From: an uncultured Paracoccaceae bacterium
GTDB lineage: Bacteria > Pseudomonadota > Alphaproteobacteria > Rhodobacterales > Rhodobacteraceae
Length of the DNA stretch: 64,000 nucleotides
NCBI GenBank assembly: GCA_947495795.1
Contig: CANMAI010000001.1
Coordinates: 62,001-126,000, forward strand
Direction of reading: 5' to 3'
In this document: piece after piece, positions 44,961 to 52,961 of the stretch
How positions within the stretch are numbered: the stretch's first letter is position 1
How the letters are laid out: each line of letters starts with the position of its first letter
Translations under genes and position numbers: made by a program
Notes under the pieces: generated by a model
The model's input: only the letters and a program-made list of their open reading frames with translations
Told to the model about the DNA's origin: nothing
Database searches by the model: none

Positions 44961-46214
44961 TCAGAAGATGCCGTAAGCCTCAAAGGGCGTGTAGCGCACC
45001 GGATCTCCGAGAGTGATTTCGGCAGCCTCGTCAGGCAATTCCACAAGGCCCGTGGCCCAGCTGAGGCCGGAGATACGGCCAGAACCTTCGGAGTGGAAAA
45101 TCTCAATGCCACTGCCCGTCCGGCGGGCGCGAAGATACTCTCTGCGGCCTTGTTTTTTTGACTTTTTGAAGGCTGCGGGGAGGAGTGTTGGTGCCGGTAT
45201 CTGCCAGCCTTGACCGGCCATTTGGAAGAGGCTGGGGCGGAGGAAGACGAGGGCGGTCACGAATGCGGCGACGGGGTTGCCGGGAAGGCCGAAGACCGGG
45301 GTGCCTTCCCAGAGGCCAAGGGCGAGCGGGCGGCCGGGCTTTATGGCGATGCGCCAGAGGCTCAGGCTACCCGCGTCGCGGAGGGCGGCTGAGATGTGAT
45401 CCTCGTCTCCGGCAGAGGCCCCACCGGTGGTGACGATGGCGTCTGCCTCTGCGCCTTTTGAAAGCTGTGCCAGCACTTCCGGGCGCGCATCGGGCGCTGC
45501 ACCAAGATCCAACACATTGAAATTCCAGCCTTTTAGGAGGGCTTTGAGCATGGGGCGGTTGGCATCATAGATCTGGTGAGAGGCAGCTTTTTCGCCGGTT
45601 TGCACCAGTTCATCTCCGGTGGAGAGGAGTGCGATTGTGAGGGGGCGATGGACGGAGACCTCGGAAATTCCACATGCCGCGAGTAAGGCAATATCCTGCG
45701 GTTGGATGCGGCGACCTGCCTGGAGGAGCGGTGTTTCGGCGGCAACATCCTCGCCTGCGGGGCGCGTATTGGCGCCGGATTTCCAGCCTTCGGGGATGTG
45801 AATTTCGCCGCCTTCGAGCGTAATTTCTTCTTGTAAAACAACGGTATCGAGGCCTTCCGGAAGGCTTGCGCCGGTGAGGATTCTCAGGGCGTGGCCGGGC
45901 ATCAAGCTGCCTTTGTAGGGTGCCCCGGCCGCAGCGCGGCCTTCGGCAAGTGGCAGCCTGAGAGAGCCCTGTGTCACGCTGGACGCGGCGAAGCCGTAGC
46001 CATCGACGGCGGCGTTGGCGGTCGGGGGGCTGTCACGCATGGCATTCGGACGCTCCGCAAGGATGCGGCCCGCGGCTTCCGACAACGGAATGATCTCCGT
46101 TTTTTTCAATGGTAACAATGTGTTGCGCAATCTGGAAAGCGCCTCGTCAACCGGGGTCCACTGCACGCCGGGGGGCAGGGCAAAGCAATCGTTGGAGAGG
46201 CGTTTCTGGCTCAT
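44961..46214 (-). CDS. moeA: Molybdopterin molybdenumtransferase MoeA
   Basis: A 417-residue MoeA/gephyrin-E protein that inserts molybdate into adenylylated molybdopterin. Domain I has AAGRILAERPNAMRDSPPTA and ANAAVDGYGFAASSV; domain III has LLSTGDELVQTGEKAASHQI and IVTTGGASAGDEDHISAALR; ALGLWEGTPVFGLPGNPVAA precedes the C-terminal beta-barrel (domain IV). Complete length. No other molybdenum cofactor gene is adjacent. Upstream lies the family C repeat, about 130 bases from the start codon. Confidence 0.94.
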   Translation of the reverse strand: MSQKRLSNDCFALPPGVQWTPVDEALSRLRNTLLPLKKTEIIPLSEAAGRILAERPNAMRDSPPTANAAVDGYGFAASSVTQGSLRLPLAEGRAAAGAPYKGSLMPGHALRILTGASLPEGLDTVVLQEEITLEGGEIHIPEGWKSGANTRPAGEDVAAETPLLQAGRRIQPQDIALLAACGISEVSVHRPLTIALLSTGDELVQTGEKAASHQIYDANRPMLKALLKGWNFNVLDLGAAPDARPEVLAQLSKGAEADAIVTTGGASAGDEDHISAALRDAGSLSLWRIAIKPGRPLALGLWEGTPVFGLPGNPVAAFVTALVFLRPSLFQMAGQGWQIPAPTLLPAAFKKSKKQGRREYLRARRTGSGIEIFHSEGSGRISGLSWATGLVELPDEAAEITLGDPVRYTPFEAYGIF

Positions 46215-46343
46215 TTCATGCGCCTCCTCTGCTGGGCGATGCTGGGTTTACGCACCTGTTCTATCGGAAATATGGTCGCCCGACAGCAGATAAAGGCCGC
46301 GCGGAGATATCGACCACCCAGATCCATTGCGTTGCTTTTTTTG

Positions 46344-46486
46344 GCGTATGGATTTGGTATGGGTTTGGTAGTGTTTCGGTCGTGCAAATCTTCATGAAAA
46401 AGTCGACTTTCAGCAAAACAGAGCCTTTTGACAGCGTGACGGCCCGAGGTAATCGTTTCCATGACCTCAGAGGTAATGAAAACGAT
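46344..46486 (-). repeat. Family C repeat unit, copy 1 (upstream of moeA)
   Basis: Read on the minus strand, the unit ends with TACCAAACCCATACCAAATC preceded by TTGCACGACCGAAACAC, and begins with an inverted repeat at 46452-46486: ATCGTTTtCATtACCTC, two bases, GAGGTcATGgAAACGAT. The same two parts, in the same order and spacing, recur at 50.8-50.95 kb before the flavin monooxygenase. The middle is less conserved (AAGTCGA is shared). Confidence 0.65.
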
Positions 46487-46703
46487 GACCCCGCAACCGT
46501 TGCGCATCTTTGGCCTGACGCTAAAAACTCTCTGAGGCATACAGTGCCGTTTTGTCGTGAACTTCTGCGCCAAACATCACGCAACTCTGTCCAAGACCTG
46601 ACACTCGGTCTTGCACCGTTTTTGGACGGCTGTGCGGACAAAGCGCCAATCCGCTCCAGTTACTCGAACTGCCGCTTTGGGGTAAATCTAAATTCAAACA
46701 GCA

Positions 46704-46732
46704 AAGCGCCCGATGCGTTGCAACGGGCACTT
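46704..46732 (-). terminator. Intrinsic terminator after the ABM gene
   Basis: On the minus strand AAGTGCCCG pairs with CGGGCGCTT (9 bp, one mismatch) around an 11-base loop, followed by TTGCTGTTTG. It starts 21 bases after the stop codon of the tandem-ABM gene. Confidence 0.55.
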
Positions 46733-46753
46733 CTTTCTCAAGTCACTTCAAGA

Positions 46754-47473
46754 TTACTTGATAGCGAGGATGTCGAAATTGTGGACGTTTGCCACCACAC
46801 CGTCATCCCATCCGTCTGAGACCAATTCTGAAGCCTTTTCATTCAGTAATCCGGCGACTTGTCCGGCAAAGTGCGCTTCCCGGCCTGAGTTGTCGGCAAA
46901 GATGTCGAAGATGGCGAAGTTGTTCTCGTCAATCTGCAGCGCTGCCCAGAACAGTGTCTGGGGTTCGGTGTCTGCGACGATGGGGCCGGCTGCGGTCAGC
47001 AAGGCTGCCAATTCACGGCCTTTGCCTGGAGCAGCTTCGAGCTTGATGTAAGTTGCGGTCGTTGCCGTGTAGAGATCAACCGGCTCCTTCACCGACAGGA
47101 CATCGGAGTTGCTGATATTCGCGACAACACCGTCGTCCCATCCCCCGGCAACCAGCGCGTCAGCGTTTTGGTTCAAAGCCGCAGCAACATCTCCTGAGAA
47201 GTGAGCGTTGCGTGCTTCTTCATCTGCGAAGATGTCAAAGATAGCGAGTGTATCGTCAGCTTGAAGTGCAAACCAAAGCACAGTGCCCGGCTCGGTTTCC
47301 TTCACAATCGGGGCCGCTCCGGTCAGAAATTCGGCGAATGCTTCAGTCTGGCCTTCAGCGGCGGGCATGGCGATGTAGCTGGCAGTGTGATTTTCCATTG
47401 GGTTGTCCTGTGCAGTTGCAGAAGTTGTGATCAGAGCCAGTGCGGCGAGTGTCTGAAGGATTTGCGTTTTCAT
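46754..47473 (-). CDS. Exported protein with two tandem ABM (quinol monooxygenase-like) domains
   Basis: A 239-residue protein with a signal peptide (MKTQILQTLAALALITTSAT, cleavage near AQD). Two clearly duplicated ABM-type ferredoxin-like domains follow: residues about 28-128 (YIAMPAAEGQTEAFAEFLTG to GWDDGVVANISNSDVLSVK) and 137-239 (YIKLEAAPGKGRELAALLTA to GWDDGVVANVHNFDILAIK). Single ABM domains usually dimerise; a tandem could form an intramolecular dimer. Activity is unknown; some family members detoxify quinones or methylglyoxal-like compounds. It diverges from a LysR gene, which probably regulates it. Confidence 0.85.
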   Translation of the reverse strand: MKTQILQTLAALALITTSATAQDNPMENHTASYIAMPAAEGQTEAFAEFLTGAAPIVKETEPGTVLWFALQADDTLAIFDIFADEEARNAHFSGDVAAALNQNADALVAGGWDDGVVANISNSDVLSVKEPVDLYTATTATYIKLEAAPGKGRELAALLTAAGPIVADTEPQTLFWAALQIDENNFAIFDIFADNSGREAHFAGQVAGLLNEKASELVSDGWDDGVVANVHNFDILAIK

Positions 47474-47633
47474 GGTCTTCTCCTGAATTGAAGTTCATCG
47501 TGTTTGGTTTCGATGCACTCTTGTCCCATGCCGGATGCCTCGGACTCCAATTCCGAGCTACTATTCTTTGATAGACATGGACTATCGAAGTTGTTTTGAT
47601 GGCCTGGATTGAAATGTGACGGAGAATGCGGCG

Positions 47634-48506
47634 ATGGAAATGAACCAGATCAGGTATTTTCTCGCTGTCTGCGAGCACCGAAACTTTACCCATGCAGCCA
47701 GTGCCTCCAATGTCTCCCAACCTTCCTTGACGACTGCGATCAAGAAACTTGAAGACGAGCTTGGGGGTGATCTGTTTGTAAGGGACCGTGCGGGATGCAG
47801 GCTTACGGCCCTCGGAAAACTCATGCAACCAAGGTTGCAGAAGGTTCATGATGAGACGCGGCAGGCCAAGGCAGAGGCTGTCCGTCATGTGCGTTTGGAC
47901 CGGGTTCCAATCTCTGTCGGTGTTGGAGAAACGATTGGACACAACAGAGTTTCGGCAGCTATGGAGCGTATTCGTACGCGATTGCCGCAAGCCGAAATTG
48001 AATTGATCGTGGCATCATCTTCCGCGCTTCTTACCGGGTTGCGAGATGGTGAATTTGACGTCGTAGTCACGGCAGAGAAGGTCAGTGAAGACCTCTATCG
48101 CATAGATCCGCTCTATGAAGAGGACTACAAGGTAGTGGTGTCAAAGTCGCACCCGTTGTCTGAACTAGATGCCATTTCTCTTTCGACTCTTGCTGAAACT
48201 GACATGCTTGACCGACCAAATTGCGAAATGCGGGATGCTTTGCATGAGACATGTGCGGATCATGGTCACGAACTCTACGCGGCCTATCGGTCAAATCGCG
48301 TGGATTGGTTGGTTGAACTGGCGCGGCAAGGGTCAGGTGCGGTGATCTTGCCAACCACGGCAATTCCCGCAGACATGGGCCTCGTGTCGATACCCATCGA
48401 CGGCCTTGAAATTTCGCGAACTGTTTCTGCTCTTCGTTATCGGCACCAAACGACGAGACCAGAGACAAGTGATCTGATCCGAGAGATTACGCGCATGCAG
48501 GCGTAG
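47634..48506 (+). CDS. LysR family transcriptional regulator
   Basis: A 290-residue LysR-type regulator. The N-terminal winged helix-turn-helix is MNQIRYFLAVCEHRNFTHAA, SASNVSQPSLTTAIKKLEDE, LGGDLFVRDRAGCRLTALG; the rest is the two-lobed effector-binding domain (VPISVGVGETIGHNRVSAAM, LIVASSSALLTGLRDGEFDV). The start is the ATG giving MEMNQIRYF; a GTG at 47616 is possible. It is divergent from the tandem-ABM gene with 160 bases between, the classical layout for a regulator and its target. The effector is unknown. Confidence 0.92.
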   Translation: MEMNQIRYFLAVCEHRNFTHAASASNVSQPSLTTAIKKLEDELGGDLFVRDRAGCRLTALGKLMQPRLQKVHDETRQAKAEAVRHVRLDRVPISVGVGETIGHNRVSAAMERIRTRLPQAEIELIVASSSALLTGLRDGEFDVVVTAEKVSEDLYRIDPLYEEDYKVVVSKSHPLSELDAISLSTLAETDMLDRPNCEMRDALHETCADHGHELYAAYRSNRVDWLVELARQGSGAVILPTTAIPADMGLVSIPIDGLEISRTVSALRYRHQTTRPETSDLIREITRMQA

Positions 48507-48668
48507 TGAAGTCGATAACCGATATTTGCGCATCGTGCAGCATCTGGAACTTTGGGCTCTTGGCCGCGCTCCGCCCGAAGGTCCGCTTTTACTTTTCGGG
48601 AGTGAGTCGGATAGGGATATAAAACGAGAGGTTGTCTGGCGTTCCACTGACCCTTCTCTCGCGAGGGG
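48507..48668. other. Intergenic sequence after lysR
   Basis: No supported gene, hairpin or repeat between the lysR stop and the nucleoside-hydrolase-like fragment. A CCTTCTCTCGCGAGGGGG hairpin at 48651-48668 may be part of the decayed gene. Confidence 0.4.
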
Positions 48669-48857
48669 GTGCTCCTGTATGGATGGCTGCTGAAGCCTGA
48701 CTTCCTTGAGCCACGGACGATGCGGGTGGATGTGGAAACGGCACCCGGACCGAGCTTTGGGCGGGCGGTTCATGATATCCAGACCCTTGCGGGCAAGGGG
48801 TGCCACACGGGGATTGCCCTGCGCGCCGATGCGGGATTTTTTCGCAAACCTCGGATG
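48669..48857 (+). pseudogene. C-terminal remnant of a nucleoside hydrolase
   Basis: The frame reading WLLKPDFLEPRTMRVDVETA, then PGPSFGRAVHDI and GIALRADAGFF, resembles the C-terminal end of inosine-uridine nucleoside hydrolases (typically 'YLLKPELF...VxVETxGxLTxGxTVxD...VALDVDxxGF'). No start codon context, N-terminal DTDPGxDD motif or upstream body is present, and the frame runs antisense into the monooxygenase gene. I read it as a 5'-truncated relic. The match is by eye and moderate. Confidence 0.45.
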
Positions 48858-48906
48858 AGGATGCACCGGGCCAAAGTGTGGGCCCGATGCGGCGCCGGGC
48901 CGTTTC

Positions 48907-50700
48907 TCAGCTTTTGTGATGCACTTCCGCAAGCTGGTAGACGGGTGTGGGCAGGCCGACCTCCCGCGCTTTCAGCTGGAGCGCGAGGAACTGGGAATAG
49001 TGGCGGGACTGATGCAGGTTGCCGCCGTGGAACCAGAGGCCTTCTTGCTGGGTCGGTTTCCACATGTTGCGCAACTCGCCTTCCCACGGGCCCGGATCCT
49101 TGGGCGTGTCGGAGCCGAGGCCCCAGCATTTGCCGACCTTGTCCGCCACCTCCTGACTGATGAGTTCCGCCGCCCAACCGTTCATCGAGCCGTAGCCGGT
49201 GGCGAAGACGATGACATCCGCCTCCAGCTCTGTCCCGTCCTCCAGCTTGAGGCCTGTGGGCGTGATTTCCGTGACCTGACCATGGGCGAGCTTGATCTTG
49301 CCGTCGGCCACAAGCTCCGACGCGCCGACATCGATGTAATAGCCTGAGCCGCGGCGGAGATATTTGAGGAAGAGGCCGGTCTCGTCCGCCCCGAAATCAA
49401 GCTTGAAGCCGGCCTTTTCCAGCCGTTTGTAGAAATCGGCGTCGCGCTTCTTCATCTCTTCGCATTGCGGGCCCTGAATGGCGGGCAGCACCTTGTAGGG
49501 GATCGATGCGAAAATGAGGTCTGCCTTGTCCGTGGTGATGCCGTTTTCCAACGCCTCCTCTGAATAGAGCGCGCCGAGGGCCAGCTCCATCAGCGTATCG
49601 GACTTGGAGATATGGGTGGAGCTGCGCTGGATCATCGTCACGTCCGCGCCAGCTTCCCAAAGGGCCGCGCAGATATCGTGGGCGGAGTTGTTGGAGCCGA
49701 CGACGAGGGCTTTCTTGCCAGCATAGGCATCCGGGCCGGGATGCTTGGAGGAATGGTGAAGATCCCCCTTGAAACTGTCCATTCCGGGAGGATCGGGCAT
49801 GTTGGGGACGGCGGACATGCCGGTGGCGAGCACCAGCTGCTTGGGGCGGAGCGTGACGGGCTGGCCATCCCGCTCCACCTCCACCGTCCATTCGCCGGTG
49901 GCCTCGTCATAGCTGGCCGATTTGCAGATGCTCTTGGTCCAGTAGTTCAGCTCCATGATCTTGGTGTAGCTTTCCAGCCAGTCGCCCAGCTTGTCCTTGG
50001 GCGAGAAGACGGGCCAGTGATCGGGGAAGGAGATGTAGGGGAGGTGGTCGTACCAGACCGGATCGTGCAGGCAGAGGGACTTGTAGCGGTTGCGCCAGCT
50101 ATCGCCCGCGCGGGCGTTTTTTTCAATGATGAGAGTGGGAACGCCGAGGCGCTTGAGGCGCGCGCCGAGGCCGATGCCGCCCTGCCCACCGCCGATGATC
50201 ACGACATAGGGCTGGGTCTTGTAGCCAAGTTCTGCCTCTTCACGGGTGCGTTTTTCGGCCCATGTTTCACGGTCTGGATCGGCGCCGTGTGCGACGCCGG
50301 GGTCGCGTTCTTTGCCCTTCTTTTCCTCGTAGCCCTTGAGTTCCTGTGCGGTGGTCAGGAGGGTCCAGCAGCCGTCTTCCATGAGGCGGATATGGCCCTT
50401 GCCGCGGACGGTTTCCGTCTCGAAGGTCAGCCAGGCTTCGGTGATTCCGTCAGCCTCTGTCGGGTCGCCGTCGATCTGCCAGTTGGTGGGCGTGACGTCC
50501 TTCAGCGTTTCGGCGGCCATTTCGCCGATCGCGTCGCGACCTTCCAACGTCTTGAGATTCCACGTGAAAGATACGAAGTCGCGCCAATAGCAATCCTCCG
50601 AGAAGAGGCTTTTAAGCGTCTCAATATCGTGGGCTTCGAGCGCTTCGCTGAACGCGGTCAACCATGTCTGAACTCTACCGATCGGGGACGCGACATCCAT
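48907..50700 (-). CDS. Flavin-containing monooxygenase with N-terminal NTF2-like domain
   Basis: A 597-residue protein. Residues about 1-125 are an NTF2/SnoaL-like domain (WLTAFSEALEAHDIETLKSL, CYWRDFVSFTWNLKTLEG). The remainder is a flavoprotein monooxygenase: FAD motif VVIIGGGQGGIGLGARLKRL, a GDSWRNRYKSLCLHDPVWYD segment, NAD(P) motif KKALVVGSNNSAHDICAALW and the C-terminal DVIVFATGYGSMNGW. The start at 50700 has GGGAGG seven bases upstream; the frame extends to 50805 without one. Such proteins oxidise N- or S-compounds or act as Baeyer-Villiger enzymes; the substrate is unknown. A family C repeat lies about 120 bases upstream. Confidence 0.9.
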   Translation of the reverse strand: MDVASPIGRVQTWLTAFSEALEAHDIETLKSLFSEDCYWRDFVSFTWNLKTLEGRDAIGEMAAETLKDVTPTNWQIDGDPTEADGITEAWLTFETETVRGKGHIRLMEDGCWTLLTTAQELKGYEEKKGKERDPGVAHGADPDRETWAEKRTREEAELGYKTQPYVVIIGGGQGGIGLGARLKRLGVPTLIIEKNARAGDSWRNRYKSLCLHDPVWYDHLPYISFPDHWPVFSPKDKLGDWLESYTKIMELNYWTKSICKSASYDEATGEWTVEVERDGQPVTLRPKQLVLATGMSAVPNMPDPPGMDSFKGDLHHSSKHPGPDAYAGKKALVVGSNNSAHDICAALWEAGADVTMIQRSSTHISKSDTLMELALGALYSEEALENGITTDKADLIFASIPYKVLPAIQGPQCEEMKKRDADFYKRLEKAGFKLDFGADETGLFLKYLRRGSGYYIDVGASELVADGKIKLAHGQVTEITPTGLKLEDGTELEADVIVFATGYGSMNGWAAELISQEVADKVGKCWGLGSDTPKDPGPWEGELRNMWKPTQQEGLWFHGGNLHQSRHYSQFLALQLKAREVGLPTPVYQLAEVHHKS

Positions 50701-50816
50701 TTGTATTCCTCCCTTGGATTTGAAAGCTTTGGCTTTTCTTGGTGAGGAGAAGGTTAGCTTGGGCGGGGGATTCGCCAAAATGGTTTCTTGAGAGGACGCG
50801 TGCACTGGGATTTTCA

Positions 50817-50957
50817 GCGTATGGATTTGGTATGGGTTTGGTGGTGTTTTGGTCGTGCAAAGAGGCGCGCAGAAGTCGAGTTTGGAAGGTGGATTTCGTC
50901 CGGGGCAAGTGGGGTAAAGGATTTGATAACCTTGGAGGTTATGGAAACGATTAACTC
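50817..50957 (-). repeat. Family C repeat unit, copy 2 (upstream of the monooxygenase)
   Basis: On the minus strand the unit ends with TTGCACGACCAAAACACCAC and the iteron pair CCAAACCCATACCAAATCCATACGC; it begins with GTTAATCGTTTCCATAACCT and the perfect inverted repeat ATAACCT-cca-AGGTTAT (50926-50942). The order and spacing match copy 1 at 46.4 kb. It lies between the pentapeptide gene's 3' end and the monooxygenase start. Confidence 0.65.
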
Positions 50958-50978
50958 AAAAATCGGCCAGTGCGGGCC

Positions 50979-52874
50979 TCAATCCACTACCCAGACAACC
51001 CCATCAGGCGGCGGGATGGCGGTCACTTTATGCCATTCCACCGGGGCAAACCGCTCCCAAAGCACACTGTCTGGTTTGGCTTCGATCCAACCGCGCCAAC
51101 GTGCATAAAATTCTTCGTCCTCCAGTTTTTTCGGCCAGTGATAGACGGGTTTTTGCATGCCTTCGGGGAAAGTAACGGTAACATCGGCGAATGCATTTCG
51201 GAAATCGGTTTCCGAAGAAACTATTGCTCGTTTGAGGTCAATAAACCTGAGCGCACCTCCTTCGTTCACCGCCGCACTCAAGTTTGTGTGCCTGAGAGAT
51301 GAGGCGTCTCTCCCCCCAGCCAGGAAAGAATACGAAAACACCGCTTCTTCCATCTGAGCCCCGCCGAAGTCTGCCCCTTCCATCTGTGCGCCGCTGAGGT
51401 CCGTCCCTGCCATCTGCGCTTTGCGAAGGTTTGCCCCATCCATCTGTGCCCCACGGAGGTCCGCGCCCGCCATCTGTGCGCCGCCGAGGTTCGCTCCTTC
51501 CATTTCCGCCCCGCTAAGGATCGCTCCCTCCATCTCCGCCCTAAAGAGTTTCGCGCCTGCCATCTGTGCACCGAAGAGGTCCGCCCCTGCCATCTGCGCC
51601 CAGCCAAGAGTCGCCCCTTCCATCCGCGCCGCACGGAGGTCCGCCCCTGCCATCTGCGCCCAGCCGAGGTTCGCCCCTTCCATCTGCGCCCTGAAGAGGT
51701 CCGCCCCCGCCATCTGAGCCCCGCTCAAGTCCAGTCCTGGAAGATGGGCAAAGGAGAGATCTGCGCGGGAGAGATCGTGCTGTTTCAGGATCGGTTTTTT
51801 AAGAGTTCGGAGATATGTATAGCGACGTTCGCGCCATTCTTCGGTAAACTCACTGCCGCGGTCTAGCGCCTCTACCAGTCTTTCCGGATCTTTGAGATCA
51901 GTGCATTCCATCGTTTCCGGGCGGGCACACCATTTGGCTAAAAAGTCCTTGCGGGCAGTTTGGTAGCTTGCCCAATCCGCTGGAAGTTCAGTGAGGTTAA
52001 CCTCGGCCATCTGCGCAGGCGCCGGACGGAGCCAGCGTAGAATTTTCCCCCGGATGGTTTCTGCCTCCAGTTTTGCTTTTTGTGTCTCCCACTCGGCTTG
52101 GGCTGCCTCGCGGATCTTACGCTCCGCTTCCGATTCGTTGACCTTTGTGTAGATCAACGGTTCCTTGAACCTGTCCTTCACTGTACGCAGTTCCGAGACA
52201 AGAACAAGCGGGATGCAGAGCGTTATGACGGCCATGAGATGGAGGCTGGGGTGGAGGGGTGTGCCGCGGTTTTCCTCTCTCTTCATCTGACGCGTCAGGG
52301 AGATGAGGCTGGCGGTGAAGGCCCAGACCGTAACAGCGAGGAGGATGCCGATGCCGCCCGTCATCCGGAGATCGTGCGCGGGCATGGAGCGGAGCCAGAA
52401 ATAGGCCAAGATGACCGGACCGCCGAGCCAGCAGAGGATGAAGGACGCAATGCTGCCGGCTATGGTGAAAGGTGTGATGGTGAGGCTGGGCGTGCGTTCG
52501 CGACGGAGCATCCGGCGGACAAGGAGTGCCGTGTCGGACACGAGCCAGGGCTGGATGACCTCGGACAATGGCTTGCCTTCGATCCGGGCGGGTGCGGCTG
52601 AAAGCTCTGACCAGAGCTTTTCCAGAAACACGTGGAGATAGGCGTAGATGATCGCGATGAGGAAGGCACCTGCGCCGAAGAAGGATGTGACCGGGACGGA
52701 GACGCCGATGAGGGGAAGTTCCGTGCTGCTTTCGGCGGAGAAGAAGTCCTTATCCTCTATGCCGAGCAGTGTGACGCATGCGAAGGCGATTGCGCCGAGA
52801 TAGCCGAACCATGTGGCGCGCGCCGTCTGGGTGACGGTCTTGATACGCTCCAACTGGTCTTTATGCTCTGTCAT
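50979..52874 (-). CDS. Membrane-anchored pentapeptide repeat protein
   Basis: A 631-residue protein. The N-terminal 240 residues contain about five membrane helices (ATWFGYLGAIAFACVTLLGI, VTSFFGAGAFLIAIIYAYLH, IAGSIASFILCWLGGPVIL, IGILLAVTVWAFTASLISL, LMAVITLCIPLVLVSE). A charged linker follows, then pentapeptide repeats from about residue 375 to 515 (LSRADLSFAHLPGLDLSGAQ onward), then a C-terminal tail of about 115 residues rich in Trp and charge. The repeats would form a right-handed beta-helix on the cytoplasmic side. The function is unknown. It stands alone and is divergent from recQ. Confidence 0.85.
   Translation of the reverse strand: MTEHKDQLERIKTVTQTARATWFGYLGAIAFACVTLLGIEDKDFFSAESSTELPLIGVSVPVTSFFGAGAFLIAIIYAYLHVFLEKLWSELSAAPARIEGKPLSEVIQPWLVSDTALLVRRMLRRERTPSLTITPFTIAGSIASFILCWLGGPVILAYFWLRSMPAHDLRMTGGIGILLAVTVWAFTASLISLTRQMKREENRGTPLHPSLHLMAVITLCIPLVLVSELRTVKDRFKEPLIYTKVNESEAERKIREAAQAEWETQKAKLEAETIRGKILRWLRPAPAQMAEVNLTELPADWASYQTARKDFLAKWCARPETMECTDLKDPERLVEALDRGSEFTEEWRERRYTYLRTLKKPILKQHDLSRADLSFAHLPGLDLSGAQMAGADLFRAQMEGANLGWAQMAGADLRAARMEGATLGWAQMAGADLFGAQMAGAKLFRAEMEGAILSGAEMEGANLGGAQMAGADLRGAQMDGANLRKAQMAGTDLSGAQMEGADFGGAQMEEAVFSYSFLAGGRDASSLRHTNLSAAVNEGGALRFIDLKRAIVSSETDFRNAFADVTVTFPEGMQKPVYHWPKKLEDEEFYARWRGWIEAKPDSVLWERFAPVEWHKVTAIPPPDGVVWVVD
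51346..51736 (-). repeat. Thirteen 30-base tandem repeats within the pentapeptide gene
   Basis: Thirteen units of ten residues, consensus A-Q-M-(A/E)-G-A-(D/N)-L-x-x, run without interruption, with Met at the central position of nearly every unit and MAGAD and MEGAN alternating in the first units. The DNA shows the same near-identical 30-base units (GCCATCTGNGCNCNG...), implying recent expansion by unequal exchange. Confidence 0.85.
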
Positions 52875-52961
52875 ACGTGCTGCAATCGTTAAATGAATGG
52901 GAAGAGTTTGGCGGGGAAAGTTCGCTCTGGCAAGGGGGCGGCCTGCTGGCTAAGAGGGGGC

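Larger units (their letters stand above)
46215..46753. other. Intergenic region between moeA and the ABM gene
   Basis: About 540 bases without a supported gene. An open plus-strand frame of 236 codons crosses it (46109-46819) but overlaps moeA and the ABM gene, has no ribosome site and no recognisable protein, so I treat it as chance. The region holds the family C element (46344-46486), the ABM terminator (46704-46732) and presumably the moeA promoter. Confidence 0.6.

Noticed and set aside
46109-46819. Open plus-strand frame of 236 codons across the moeA-ABM gap
   Set aside because: It overlaps two well-supported minus-strand genes, includes a repeat element and a terminator hairpin, and has no ribosome site or recognisable protein.
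47355-47990. Minus-strand frame of 211 codons spanning the ABM start and lysR
   Set aside because: It covers the divergent promoter region and the start of lysR in antisense, without motifs or a ribosome site.
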